From the NCBI GenBank assembly GCA_041687015.1, contig JAWLCT010000046.1, forward strand, positions 1 to 23,337: 23,337 nt of DNA, given 5' to 3'. The position numbers and the translations under genes are program-made. This DNA comes from JALOAT01 sp041687015. Lineage in GTDB: Bacteria > Pseudomonadota > Gammaproteobacteria > Thiohalomonadales > Thiohalomonadaceae. The notes below the pieces were generated by a model. It made no database searches. It was not told the DNA's origin and saw nothing but the letters and a program-made list of their open reading frames with translations. Positions 1 to 7,191 of this stretch are shown here, in pieces. Positions within the stretch are counted from its first letter, which is position 1. Each line of letters opens with the position of its first letter.

Positions 1-198
1 TATCGCCCGCGGAGCGGGCTCCTACAACAAACAACACGCCATTCCCCCGTAGGAGCGGCCTCAGGCCGCGATACGCAGGCGGATGAAACCACCACCGGTT
101 ATCGCCCGCGGAGCGGGCTCCTACAACGCCCAGCGCGCCATTCTCCTGTAGGAGCGGCCTCAGGCCGCGATACGCAGGCGGATGAAACCACCGCCGGT
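1..198. repeat. Two tandem copies of a 99-bp REP-pair (BIME-like) unit
   Basis: Positions 1-99 and 100-198 are near-identical direct copies. Each copy holds two 25-bp elements in opposite orientation (1-25 and 49-73; 100-124 and 148-172). Read outward, each element starts with GTAGGAGC, has a GC hairpin (GCGGCC TCA GGCCGC, or GCCCGC TCC GCGGGC) and ends in GCGATA. A conserved head followed by a short hairpin, arranged as inverted pairs, is the architecture of bacterial REP/BIME elements mobilised by RAYT (TnpA-REP) transposases. No RAYT gene is in the window. The array lies downstream of ccoS and may continue beyond position 1. Confidence 0.85.
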
Positions 199-279
199 CC
201 TCCGGGTGATGGCGGTTTCAGACGGTGGGGACGGCGTTCGGCAGGCCGCCTTCATGCCAAAGACGCTCGGTGCGACGGC

Positions 280-483
280 TCAGTCGTCGTCGGCGTCAGG
301 CCAGTTCGGGTCGGCCTTTTTCTTTGCGCGCGGCGTGATGGGCTCGTCTTCGTCCAGCAGAATGCGGTTCGCCTCACCTTCGAAGTCTTCGTACTGACCT
401 TTTTTGACTGCCCATACCAGAATCACGACCAGTACGAGGCCCAGCACGATCATGGCGGGGATCAGCGTGTAGATGACTTCCAT
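280..483 (-). CDS. ccoS: CcoS, cbb3-type cytochrome oxidase assembly protein
   Basis: Encodes 67 residues: an N-terminal transmembrane helix (about residues 5-25) followed by a short charged tail rich in Asp, Glu and Lys. The start of the tail, WAVKKGQYEDFEGEANRIL, matches the CcoS/FixS pattern of one helix followed by a GQ(Y/F)-D/E-D stretch. CcoS is needed to mature the active site of cbb3 oxidase, probably together with the copper ATPase CcoI. Its ATG shares one base with the ccoI stop (TAATG), so the two genes are translationally coupled. It is the last gene of the assembly cluster. Only REP repeats follow it, and no clear intrinsic terminator is visible between the stop and position 198. 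Confidence 0.9.
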   Translation of the reverse strand: MEVIYTLIPAMIVLGLVLVVILVWAVKKGQYEDFEGEANRILLDEDEPITPRAKKKADPNWPDADDD

Positions 484-3041
484 TACTTCACCTCCAGCGG
501 CGGCGTCACGAGCGGGGCGCTGCGTTGCGTCTGTTCGGGCCGCTGTTTGAACAGTGAGCGGATGCGTGCGGCATTGCCAATCACGAACAGTGAACTGAAC
601 GGCATGGCGACGGCCGCGAATAGCGGAGTGATGTAGGCGGCCATAGCAAGAGGAATCATCACCACGTTGTAGACAAGCGAGGCGGTGATGTTCTGCTTGA
701 TGGTGCGTAGGGTCCGCTGCGACAGCTGAATGGAAATACGCACCTTGTCGAGCTCATTGGACACCAGCACGATGTCTGCGCTTTCCACGGACACGTCGGT
801 ACCCGATCCGATGGCGATGCCCACGTTGGCGCGGGTCAACGCGGGCGCGTCATTGATGCCGTCGCCCACCATCGCCACGTAGTCACCCCGCTGCTGCAAT
901 TGCGCGATGACGCGATCCTTGTCCTCGGGCAGGACCTCGGCGATGACCTCCATGCCGCCCAGGCGTGCCGCGACGGCCTCGGCGACGCGACGGCGATCAC
1001 CGGACAGCAGGGTCATGCGGATCCCGGCGGCACGCAGGCTCTCTACCAGTGCCGGCGCATCCGCGCGCAGCACGTCCGTCACACCGAAGACGCCGCAGCA
1101 GGCGCCATTCACGGCAACGTACACACTCGTCGTGCCCTGATCTTCCCAATGGTGCACCGTCTCCTGGAACACACCGGTGTCTTGCACACCGTTCTTGGCC
1201 AGCCAGTCTGCGGTACCGATGACCACAGATTCGCCTTCGGCGGTGGCGCGTACGCCAAGACCCGCTTCGCTCTCGAAGCCGTTGATGGTCGGCAGCGCAA
1301 GGCCCCGCTCCCTGGCAGCGGCCACTACTGCGCGGCCAATCACGTGTTCCGACAGGCGTTCGACCGCCGCGGTGACGGCCAGCAGGCGATCGGCATCCTG
1401 CCCGGGCGCGGTGACCGTCTCGGTCAGGCGCATGCGCCCCTCGGTGAGGGTGCCGGTCTTGTCGAACACCACGTGGGTCACCTTCGACAGGGTCTCCAGC
1501 ACGGCGCCGTTTTTCACCAGAATGCCGTGGCGCGCGCCGAGCCCGGACGCCACCGCGATGGCCATGGGTGTAGCGAGGCCGAAGGCACACGGGCAGGTGA
1601 TGATGAGTACCGAGGTGGCGGCCATCAGCGCCACCTCGAAGTCGGTGCCCACCCAGAACAGGAAGGTCACGGAGGCGAGGGCCAGGGTGACGAACACGAA
1701 CCAGGGAACGATGCGGTCCGCGGTGCACTGAATGGGCGCCTTCGAGGCCTGTGCCTCTTCCACCAGCTGGATGATCCGGCCAAGGGCCGTATTGCGCAGA
1801 GTCGCTTCCACGCGCACCTTGAGGGCGCCGCTTTGGTTGAGCGTGCCGGCGGAAACCTTGTCACCGACCGTCTTGGTCACAGGTACCGATTCGCCCGTGA
1901 GCATGGCCTCGTTGACGGCGCTGCGCCCTTCCACGATCTCGCCATCCACGGCGATCTTGTCACCCGGACGTACCAGCACCATTTCGCCCATCTTCACGGC
2001 GCGGATAGGCACCATCTCTTCCTTGCCGTCGCGCAATACCGTGGCGCCCTTGGGCTGCAGGTCGAGCAGGCGCTGGGTGGAGGCCACCGCCTGGCGTTTG
2101 GACAGGCCTTCGAGGTAGCGCCCGATGAGAATGATGAACAGGAAGTTCACCACCGTATCGAAATACACCTCGCCTGTGGTGCTGCCCGTGAACGTGATGT
2201 AGCAGGAGTACAGGAAGGTGACTGTGGCGCCCAACGCAATGGGCAGGTCCATGGTGGGATGACGGTTGCGCAAGCCCGTCCAGGCGCCTCTCAGGAACGG
2301 CCAGCCGGAGTAAAGCAGGGTGGGCAGCGCGAGCACCAGGCCGACCCAGTGGAACAGGCTGCGGAATTCGTCCTGGGACGCACCCGAGTAAAGGGCGATG
2401 GACGTCCACATGAGGTTGGACGCGGCGAACGCCGCGAAAGCCATGCGGAACAGCAGATCGCGGTCGTGCTTCTTGAGCTGGCCTTCGGCCGCTTCCGGGT
2501 CGTAGGGGACGGCGGAATAGCCGATATCCGCCAGGCGCCGGATGATGGACGACAGTTTCAGCCGATCGTTGTCCCAACGCACCTGTACACGTTTGCCGCT
2601 GAGATTGACCTGGGCGGACAACACACCCGGCATCTGGCCCAGGGTGCGCTCGATGAGCCATACGCAGGCGGCGCAATGAATGCCCTCCACCAGCAGGTGG
2701 ATGCCGCGTTCGGCCCCGGTGCGAACCACGAATTCGTCCTGGACCTCTTCAAGGTCGTAAAGGGCGACATCCTTGGGTGGCGGAGGGGGCGGCGCCAGCA
2801 GCGTGCCTTCCGGCGTACGCTGGTAAAAGCCCTCGAGCCCCGAGTCGTAGATGAATTTGCAGACGGACTTGCAGCCGATGCAGCAGAACTGCCGGCGTTT
2901 TCCTTCGATGGTCTCTTCGAAAACCTCCCCGTCCGGGACAGGCAGGCCGCAGTGGAAACAGTCTTGGGGTGATGCGGCCGTGGCGGGCGGTTCAGTCGAC
3001 GACAACGGAGACACGGCGCGCGATTTCGTAGTTATGCTCAC
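483..3041 (-). CDS. ccoI: CcoI/FixI, copper-exporting P1B-type ATPase for cbb3 oxidase assembly
   Basis: Encodes 852 residues from a GTG start. The order is: an N-terminal cysteine-rich metal-binding domain (Cys28, Cys31, Cys53, Cys54, Cys57, Cys61); a heavy-metal-associated domain with GIHCAAC (Cys123, Cys126); a membrane domain with the ion-binding CPC (about 482-484) in ITCPCAFGLATP; the phosphorylation site DKTGTLT (about 527); and the hinge GDGINDAP (about 725). This is the CtpA/CcoI layout, which moves Cu(I) to the periplasmic side for the CuB site of CcoN. The start overlaps ccoH by 50 bp. A GAGG stands nine bases upstream of GTG 3041, while the next in-frame GTG (3014) has no ribosome binding site, so 3041 is preferred. 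Confidence 0.93.
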   Translation of the reverse strand: MSITTKSRAVSPLSSTEPPATAASPQDCFHCGLPVPDGEVFEETIEGKRRQFCCIGCKSVCKFIYDSGLEGFYQRTPEGTLLAPPPPPPKDVALYDLEEVQDEFVVRTGAERGIHLLVEGIHCAACVWLIERTLGQMPGVLSAQVNLSGKRVQVRWDNDRLKLSSIIRRLADIGYSAVPYDPEAAEGQLKKHDRDLLFRMAFAAFAASNLMWTSIALYSGASQDEFRSLFHWVGLVLALPTLLYSGWPFLRGAWTGLRNRHPTMDLPIALGATVTFLYSCYITFTGSTTGEVYFDTVVNFLFIILIGRYLEGLSKRQAVASTQRLLDLQPKGATVLRDGKEEMVPIRAVKMGEMVLVRPGDKIAVDGEIVEGRSAVNEAMLTGESVPVTKTVGDKVSAGTLNQSGALKVRVEATLRNTALGRIIQLVEEAQASKAPIQCTADRIVPWFVFVTLALASVTFLFWVGTDFEVALMAATSVLIITCPCAFGLATPMAIAVASGLGARHGILVKNGAVLETLSKVTHVVFDKTGTLTEGRMRLTETVTAPGQDADRLLAVTAAVERLSEHVIGRAVVAAARERGLALPTINGFESEAGLGVRATAEGESVVIGTADWLAKNGVQDTGVFQETVHHWEDQGTTSVYVAVNGACCGVFGVTDVLRADAPALVESLRAAGIRMTLLSGDRRRVAEAVAARLGGMEVIAEVLPEDKDRVIAQLQQRGDYVAMVGDGINDAPALTRANVGIAIGSGTDVSVESADIVLVSNELDKVRISIQLSQRTLRTIKQNITASLVYNVVMIPLAMAAYITPLFAAVAMPFSSLFVIGNAARIRSLFKQRPEQTQRSAPLVTPPLEVK

Positions 3042-3528
3042 CCTGTCGTACCTCGACGATCACGTCCCATACGCCTTTGAGCGGGAACACCAGATCGCCC
3101 ACGTACTGGCCGCCGGTGACTTCCGCGAGGGGCATGCTGAAATCCGCGTTGGCATCGGACGGGCGGAAGGCACGGACCGTGACGTCGGCGCCGACGAGCG
3201 GCAGACCGACCTTGTCGGCGGCAGTGATGCGGAATGCGGCGGGACGCTGCAGAACGATGCGCTCCGGCGTCTGCAGGCTCAGGTCCCAGGCAAGCGCGTT
3301 GCGCGCAGCGATCCGCTGCTGCACGGTGCGCTCGTAGTCGCGGCCCTTTTCGTAGTAATCCTTGGAAACCAGGCCGGGGTTGGTGACGAAGGCCATGGTG
3401 ATCATGAAGATGTTCACCCCCAGGACCACCGCGACGAGGGCAAGCCATCCGAGCACCCACGGGTTGCGCAGCGCGCGCTTGCTGGACTGAGAAATCCCGT
3501 TCTGCAATACGTCGATGCTTTCGCTCAT
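2992..3528 (-). CDS. ccoH: CcoH/FixH family cbb3 oxidase assembly protein
   Basis: Encodes 178 residues. A cytoplasmic N-terminus of about 25 residues precedes one transmembrane helix (about 26-48, WVLGWLALVAVVLGVNIFMI). The motif FVTNPGLVSKDYYEKGRDYE just after the helix is the FixH family signature, followed by a periplasmic beta-sandwich-like domain. CcoH stabilises assembly intermediates of the cbb3 complex. GAGG lies five bases before the ATG. The gene starts 50 bp after ccoG and its 3' end overlaps ccoI, fitting a ccoGHIS transcription unit. Confidence 0.9.
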   Translation of the reverse strand: MSESIDVLQNGISQSSKRALRNPWVLGWLALVAVVLGVNIFMITMAFVTNPGLVSKDYYEKGRDYERTVQQRIAARNALAWDLSLQTPERIVLQRPAAFRITAADKVGLPLVGADVTVRAFRPSDANADFSMPLAEVTGGQYVGDLVFPLKGVWDVIVEVRQGEHNYEIARRVSVVVD

Positions 3529-3578
3529 GATGACCTCTAACCTTCGTCGTCGGTGGCAACCCCGGACTCGTTATCCGA

Positions 3579-4997
3579 TCAGCGGGGGCCGAAAATCACG
3601 CTTTCACGCTCGCTCGCCAGCGACGGGTCCTCGGTGGCAAGGATCCGGAACATGACAGGCGTGGATTCTTCCTTCAAGCGGGCACGCGGCACCCGCACGT
3701 AGACGGTATGCGGCGTGATGTCGCCGGGCCGCAGCTCGATTTCGCCGCCGCCCACCAGCGTAAGCCCATCAGGACCCTCGGCCGTCAGCGTTGCGCGGAC
3801 CGGCTGATCGGTCTTGTTGAGAATCTTCAAATAGTACTTGTTCTGGATCGAACCGTCACTCTGTTGGACGAAGAGCGGCTGACGTTCGTGAAGCACCTTG
3901 AGTTCGATGCCCGCAAGCGTTGAAAGGCCATAAAGAATGCCGCCCAACGCCAGCGTGAGAATGGTGATGTACACCAGCACGCGCGGACGCTTGAACAGGG
4001 CGATGGCAGGCTTGCCTTCCAGCTCGTCGAACGAGGCGTAACGCACCAGGCCCAGGGGCTTGTCTATTTTTGCCATCACGCTGTCGCAGGCGTCGATGCA
4101 CAGGCCGCAGGTGATGCAACCTTCCTGCTGACCGTCACGGATGTCGATGCCGGTGGGGCAGACCGCGACGCACTGACCGCAGTCGATGCAGTCGCCTTTG
4201 TCGGGATCGTGGGCGCCCTTCTTCATCTTGCCGCGCGGCTCGCCACGCAGGCGATCATAGGCAGGCAGAATGGTTTCGCGGTCGTACATCACACCCTGAA
4301 TGCGGGCATAGGGGCAGAGCCAGAAGCACACCTGCTCGCGCATGAAGCCTGCCAGGCCGTAGGTGCCGGCGGTGAACAGGCCCAACACGGCCCAGGCCAC
4401 GGTCGGCGCGGAAAGGGTCAGATACCCCTTCCAGAGTTCGAAGACATCGGTGAACCAGGCCGCGAAGGAGATGCCGGTGAGCATGGAGATGACCAGCCAT
4501 GCCGCATGCTTGGGCACCTTGACCTTAAGTTTTTCCAGGCTCATGGGCGCCTTGTCGAGCTTGCGACGCTGCGCCGGATTCCCCTCGATCTTGTCCTCGA
4601 TCCAGGTGAATACGTCGGTCCATATGGTCTGGAAACAGAAAAAGCCGCAGAACACGCGGCCTGCAATCGATGTCACCACCGCGAGCAGGATCGCGAAAAA
4701 TAGCAGCGTCAGGGACAGCATCCAGATGTCCTGAGGCATGATGGTGATATCGAAGATATGGAATTTGCGGTTAGGGATGTCGAGCAGCACCGCCTGCCGG
4801 TCACCCCAGCGCAGGTAGGGGCCAAGGAAGAAGATCAACCAGGCCGAGGCGGTCAACCACTTCAAGGTTCGGAATTTGCCCGGCATGCGCTTGGCATGGA
4901 TGGTCTCGCCGCCGGTGTTCACGTGCCAAACGCTTTGTTCGGCGTACAACTCGTCGACACGATCTTGACGGGTCGCGTTGTCAGTTTCAGTAGTCAC
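3579..4997 (-). CDS. ccoG: CcoG/RdxA/FixG, membrane ferredoxin-like Cu(II)-reducing assembly factor
   Basis: Encodes about 472 residues if the GTG at 4997 is used. GGAGG lies five bases upstream of it, which is why I prefer it to the longer reading frame opening at 5054. The protein has several transmembrane helices with the motifs CGFFCFQTIWTDVF and CFWLCPYARIQG, then a soluble bis-[4Fe-4S] domain (CIDCGQCVAVCPTGIDIRDG and CITCGLCIDACD), another helix and a C-terminal Ig-like FixG domain. CcoG homologues reduce Cu(II) to Cu(I) so that CcoI and the copper chaperones can use it in cbb3 biogenesis. It opens the ccoGHIS cluster and is separated from ccoNOQP by a strong terminator, so it should have its own promoter. 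I could not identify that promoter confidently. Confidence 0.92.
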   Translation of the reverse strand: MTTETDNATRQDRVDELYAEQSVWHVNTGGETIHAKRMPGKFRTLKWLTASAWLIFFLGPYLRWGDRQAVLLDIPNRKFHIFDITIMPQDIWMLSLTLLFFAILLAVVTSIAGRVFCGFFCFQTIWTDVFTWIEDKIEGNPAQRRKLDKAPMSLEKLKVKVPKHAAWLVISMLTGISFAAWFTDVFELWKGYLTLSAPTVAWAVLGLFTAGTYGLAGFMREQVCFWLCPYARIQGVMYDRETILPAYDRLRGEPRGKMKKGAHDPDKGDCIDCGQCVAVCPTGIDIRDGQQEGCITCGLCIDACDSVMAKIDKPLGLVRYASFDELEGKPAIALFKRPRVLVYITILTLALGGILYGLSTLAGIELKVLHERQPLFVQQSDGSIQNKYYLKILNKTDQPVRATLTAEGPDGLTLVGGGEIELRPGDITPHTVYVRVPRARLKEESTPVMFRILATEDPSLASERESVIFGPR

Positions 4998-5180
4998 ACT
5001 TCCCTCCCAAACGCCTGCTGGGTTCTTGCGAGGATGCCCTCGGAATCCGCCCAAAAGGGCCTAGATTGTAAGCAATTTACGTAACTTGTGGTTGTTTACT
5101 GCATGCGCGGGGCATATTAGCACGGACTGATGGAGGGCCGATATGCGATTGCGCAACCCCCTCGCGTGACTGCTTGTTAG

Positions 5181-5208
5181 AAAAAAGAGGGGGCATCGCT
5201 GCCCCCTC
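5181..5208 (-). terminator. Intrinsic terminator after the ccoNOQP unit
   Basis: On the minus strand a perfect 9-bp stem (GAGGGGGCA with TGCCCCCTC, plus-strand arms 5187-5195 and 5200-5208) closes a four-base loop. It is followed directly by six T residues (complement of 5181-5186). It lies 38 bp past the stop of the 33-residue ORF and 184 bp before ccoG. Few readthrough transcripts should therefore link ccoNOQP to ccoGHIS. Confidence 0.9.
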
Positions 5209-5246
5209 CGATACGGCTCCCTTACCGGGATGCACATTCTTGTTTC

Positions 5247-5348
5247 TTACTTCTTGTTCATCAAATTGCGGACCTTGATGCCAAGAAAAATCATCATGAC
5301 GACCATGAAGGCAACAGACAGGTAAGCACTCAATTCTACCCAATCCAT
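5247..5348 (-). CDS. 33-residue single-helix membrane protein, possible cbb3 accessory subunit (CcoM-like)
   Basis: A complete ORF from ATG 5348 to TAA 5247 encodes 33 residues beginning MDWVELSAYLSVAF. It has one hydrophobic helix (about residues 8-24) and a positively charged C-terminus ending NLMNKK. AGAGGGG lies seven bases upstream of the ATG. It follows ccoP by 82 bp and precedes the operon terminator, so it should be transcribed with ccoNOQP. Pseudomonas stutzeri cbb3 contains a small one-helix subunit, CcoM. Position, size and topology suggest a similar role here, but I do not recognise sequence homology. It could also be an assembly peptide. That the ORF is real is well supported; its function is inference. 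Confidence 0.65.
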   Translation of the reverse strand: MDWVELSAYLSVAFMVVMMIFLGIKVRNLMNKK

Positions 5349-5430
5349 TTCTACACCCCTCTAGTTTGGCGGGAGTCCGCATGGCCTGTGGCCATGCGGT
5401 CCCGATGACGCTGAAGGTTTATGACGCCAG

Positions 5431-6273
5431 TTACTGTCCGCCACCCAGCTGGTGGACGTAGACCGCGAGCTTCTTGATGTCGGTCTCGGTCAGCTTGGTG
5501 TTGCCGAAGGTGGGCATGACAGCATTGCGCGTTTGCTTGTCGGAAGGATCGTTGACACCGTGAGTGATGGTGTACTTGATGCCTTCGACCGTGCCGCTGA
5601 AGCGCCAGATACCGTCGGTCAGGTTGGCAGCACCCAGGGCCTGCATGCCCTTGCCGTCCATGCCGTGGCACGCGAAGCAGCCCTTCTCCATGAACAGCGG
5701 GCTGGAGGTGGGCTGGCCCTGCGCGATGGCGTTGGCGAGCTGGTCGATCTCGGCTTCAGACAGCTCTGCGCCGCCCTTGACCGGCATCATGCCCATACGA
5801 CCATTGGTGATCGACGCCTGGATGGCGTTGATGTCGCCGCCATACAGCCAGTCGTCATCGGCCAGCACCGGGTAGTTGGGACCACCCTGGCCGCCACCGC
5901 CGTGGCAGGCCGCGCAGTTGTCACCGAACAGCACCTTGGCGGACTTCACGGTGTAGTCACGCAGTTCCTGGTCACCGAGGATGCCGGCGGCGTCCGCGGT
6001 GGTCAGGCGCTCTTCGTACTTGGCACGCACGGCCTCGATGGCTTTCAGGTCCTGCTTGTACTCGCCGATCTGCGTCCAGCCCAGGATACCCTTGGTATAG
6101 CCGGTGATACCGGGCCACATGGGATAGAACACACCGTAGAGCACCACCAGCAGCCAGCTGGCGTGCAGGCCGATCATCCACCACTTCGGCGGCGGATTGA
6201 CGAGCTCCGCCAGATTGTCATCCCACACGTGCCCGGTGGTGGGCACCTGGTACGGGTTAGATTTGTCGGTCAT
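5431..6273 (-). CDS. ccoP: CcoP, dihaem cytochrome c subunit of cbb3 oxidase
   Basis: Encodes 280 residues. The N-terminus carries the family motif WDDNLAELVNPPPKWW (17-32), then a membrane helix (about 33-55) and two periplasmic cytochrome c domains with haem sites CAACH (120-124) and CFACH (199-203). Likely distal Met ligands lie in GMMPVKG and AVMPTFG. This is the usual two-haem CcoP of about 280-320 residues, which passes electrons from soluble cytochromes toward CcoO. The start overlaps the end of ccoQ by 17 bp. The 33-residue ORF follows downstream. Confidence 0.95.
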   Translation of the reverse strand: MTDKSNPYQVPTTGHVWDDNLAELVNPPPKWWMIGLHASWLLVVLYGVFYPMWPGITGYTKGILGWTQIGEYKQDLKAIEAVRAKYEERLTTADAAGILGDQELRDYTVKSAKVLFGDNCAACHGGGGQGGPNYPVLADDDWLYGGDINAIQASITNGRMGMMPVKGGAELSEAEIDQLANAIAQGQPTSSPLFMEKGCFACHGMDGKGMQALGAANLTDGIWRFSGTVEGIKYTITHGVNDPSDKQTRNAVMPTFGNTKLTETDIKKLAVYVHQLGGGQ

Positions 6274-6466
6274 TTGCTTTCTCCGTATCCGCGTCTATCG
6301 GTTCAAGACGCTGTGACTCGAACTTTGCTTTGTTCTTGGGGTGGAACACATACACATAGGCGAAGACCATCAGGCAGAAGATGCCCACCGTGACGATCAG
6401 ACCAATCCAATCGTGCAGCGTCATCGCTGCCCAATCGGTGTGAAAGTATTCCTGGAGATTACTCAC
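6257..6466 (-). CDS. ccoQ: CcoQ/FixQ, small cbb3 oxidase subunit
   Basis: A small one-helix protein with the helix LIVTVGIFCLMVFAYVYVFH followed by a charged tail (PKNKAKFESQRLEP), as in CcoQ. The start is uncertain. GTG 6478 gives 73 residues, GTG 6466 gives 69, and ATG 6424 gives 55 residues, nearer the usual CcoQ length. None has a convincing ribosome binding site. I chose 6466, which overlaps the end of ccoO by 8 bases and may rely on translational coupling. CcoQ stabilises the CcoNOP complex. The 3' end overlaps ccoP by 17 bp. Confidence 0.85.
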   Translation of the reverse strand: MSNLQEYFHTDWAAMTLHDWIGLIVTVGIFCLMVFAYVYVFHPKNKAKFESQRLEPIDADTEKANDRQI

Positions 6467-7172
6467 GGTAATCCACACCCTCTTCGAACTTCACCATGGT
6501 GCCGAGCACCTGCAGGTAAGCCACGACGGCCTCCATTTCGGTCTTGCCCTGAACCTCGGCCTTGGCGGCAGCGATGTCGTCGGCCGTGTAGGGCACACCG
6601 ATGGCCTTCATGGCGCCCATGGCGTTAGCCACGTGATCACCATCGACCTTGTTGGCGTCGAGCCACGGATAGTTAGGCATGACGGACTCCGGTACCACCG
6701 AGCGCGGGGCGCGGAGGTGACGGATGTGCCAGTCGTCGGAGTACTTGCCGCCCACGCGGGCCAGGTCCGGACCGGTACGCTTGGAACCCCACTGGAAGGG
6801 GTGGTCGTACATGGACTCGGAAGCCAGCGAGTAGTGGCCATAGCGCTCCTTCTCGTCACGGAACGGACGAATCATCTGCGAGTGGCAGGTGTAGCAACCT
6901 TCGCGCAGATAGACGTCACGGCCGGCGAGTTCCAGCGCGGTGTAGGGGCGCACGCCTTCACCGGCCTGCCAGTCCGCGAGGGTCTGACCGGCTTGGCGCT
7001 GCCACACCACTTCGGGGTGATTGTTATGCTCCATCGTGTCCTTGAGATAGAACAGCGGCACGATTTCCACGAGACCGCCGACCGACAGGAGCACCATCAA
7101 CATGACCAGCATAACGAAGACGTTACGCTCGGCCTTGTCTTGAAGCTTGGTCGAATGAATCTGATCAGCCAT
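6459..7172 (-). CDS. ccoO: CcoO, monohaem cytochrome c subunit of cbb3 oxidase
   Basis: Encodes 237 residues. An N-terminal membrane anchor (about 18-43) is followed by a periplasmic cytochrome c domain with haem site CYTCH (93-97) in the family motif REGCYTCHSQMIRPF. The likely axial Met lies in PESVMPNYPWLD. The length is close to the usual 200-240. CcoO forms the catalytic core with CcoN and passes electrons to haem b. It starts 19 bp after the ccoN stop, overlaps ccoQ at its 3' end, and belongs to the ccoNOQP operon. Confidence 0.95.
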   Translation of the reverse strand: MADQIHSTKLQDKAERNVFVMLVMLMVLLSVGGLVEIVPLFYLKDTMEHNNHPEVVWQRQAGQTLADWQAGEGVRPYTALELAGRDVYLREGCYTCHSQMIRPFRDEKERYGHYSLASESMYDHPFQWGSKRTGPDLARVGGKYSDDWHIRHLRAPRSVVPESVMPNYPWLDANKVDGDHVANAMGAMKAIGVPYTADDIAAAKAEVQGKTEMEAVVAYLQVLGTMVKFEEGVDYRE

Positions 7173-7191
7173 TGTTGTCTACTCCTTCGGC

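Noticed and set aside
1..198. Possible CRISPR array from the repeated GTAGGAGC motifs
   Set aside because: Only two 99-bp units exist, the spacers are themselves duplicated, and each unit contains inverted REP elements. No cas gene is present.
900..2972. A 690-codon open frame on the plus strand opposite ccoI
   Set aside because: It is the antisense shadow of a well-supported ATPase gene. The translation is rich in Gly, His, Arg and Asp without any domain, as expected from GC-rich codon bias.
5000..5180. FNR site or clear promoter ahead of ccoG
   Set aside because: TAATAT- and TACAAT-like -10 elements and a TTACGTAA palindrome occur, but none is paired with a -35 or a TTGAT-N4-ATCAA match at proper spacing.
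5247..5348. Assigning the small ORF outright as ccoM
   Set aside because: Position and topology fit, but I cannot show sequence homology, so no gene symbol was given.
5077..5382. A 101-codon minus-strand frame downstream of ccoP
   Set aside because: It reads through the intrinsic terminator and overlaps the better supported 33-residue ORF in another frame.
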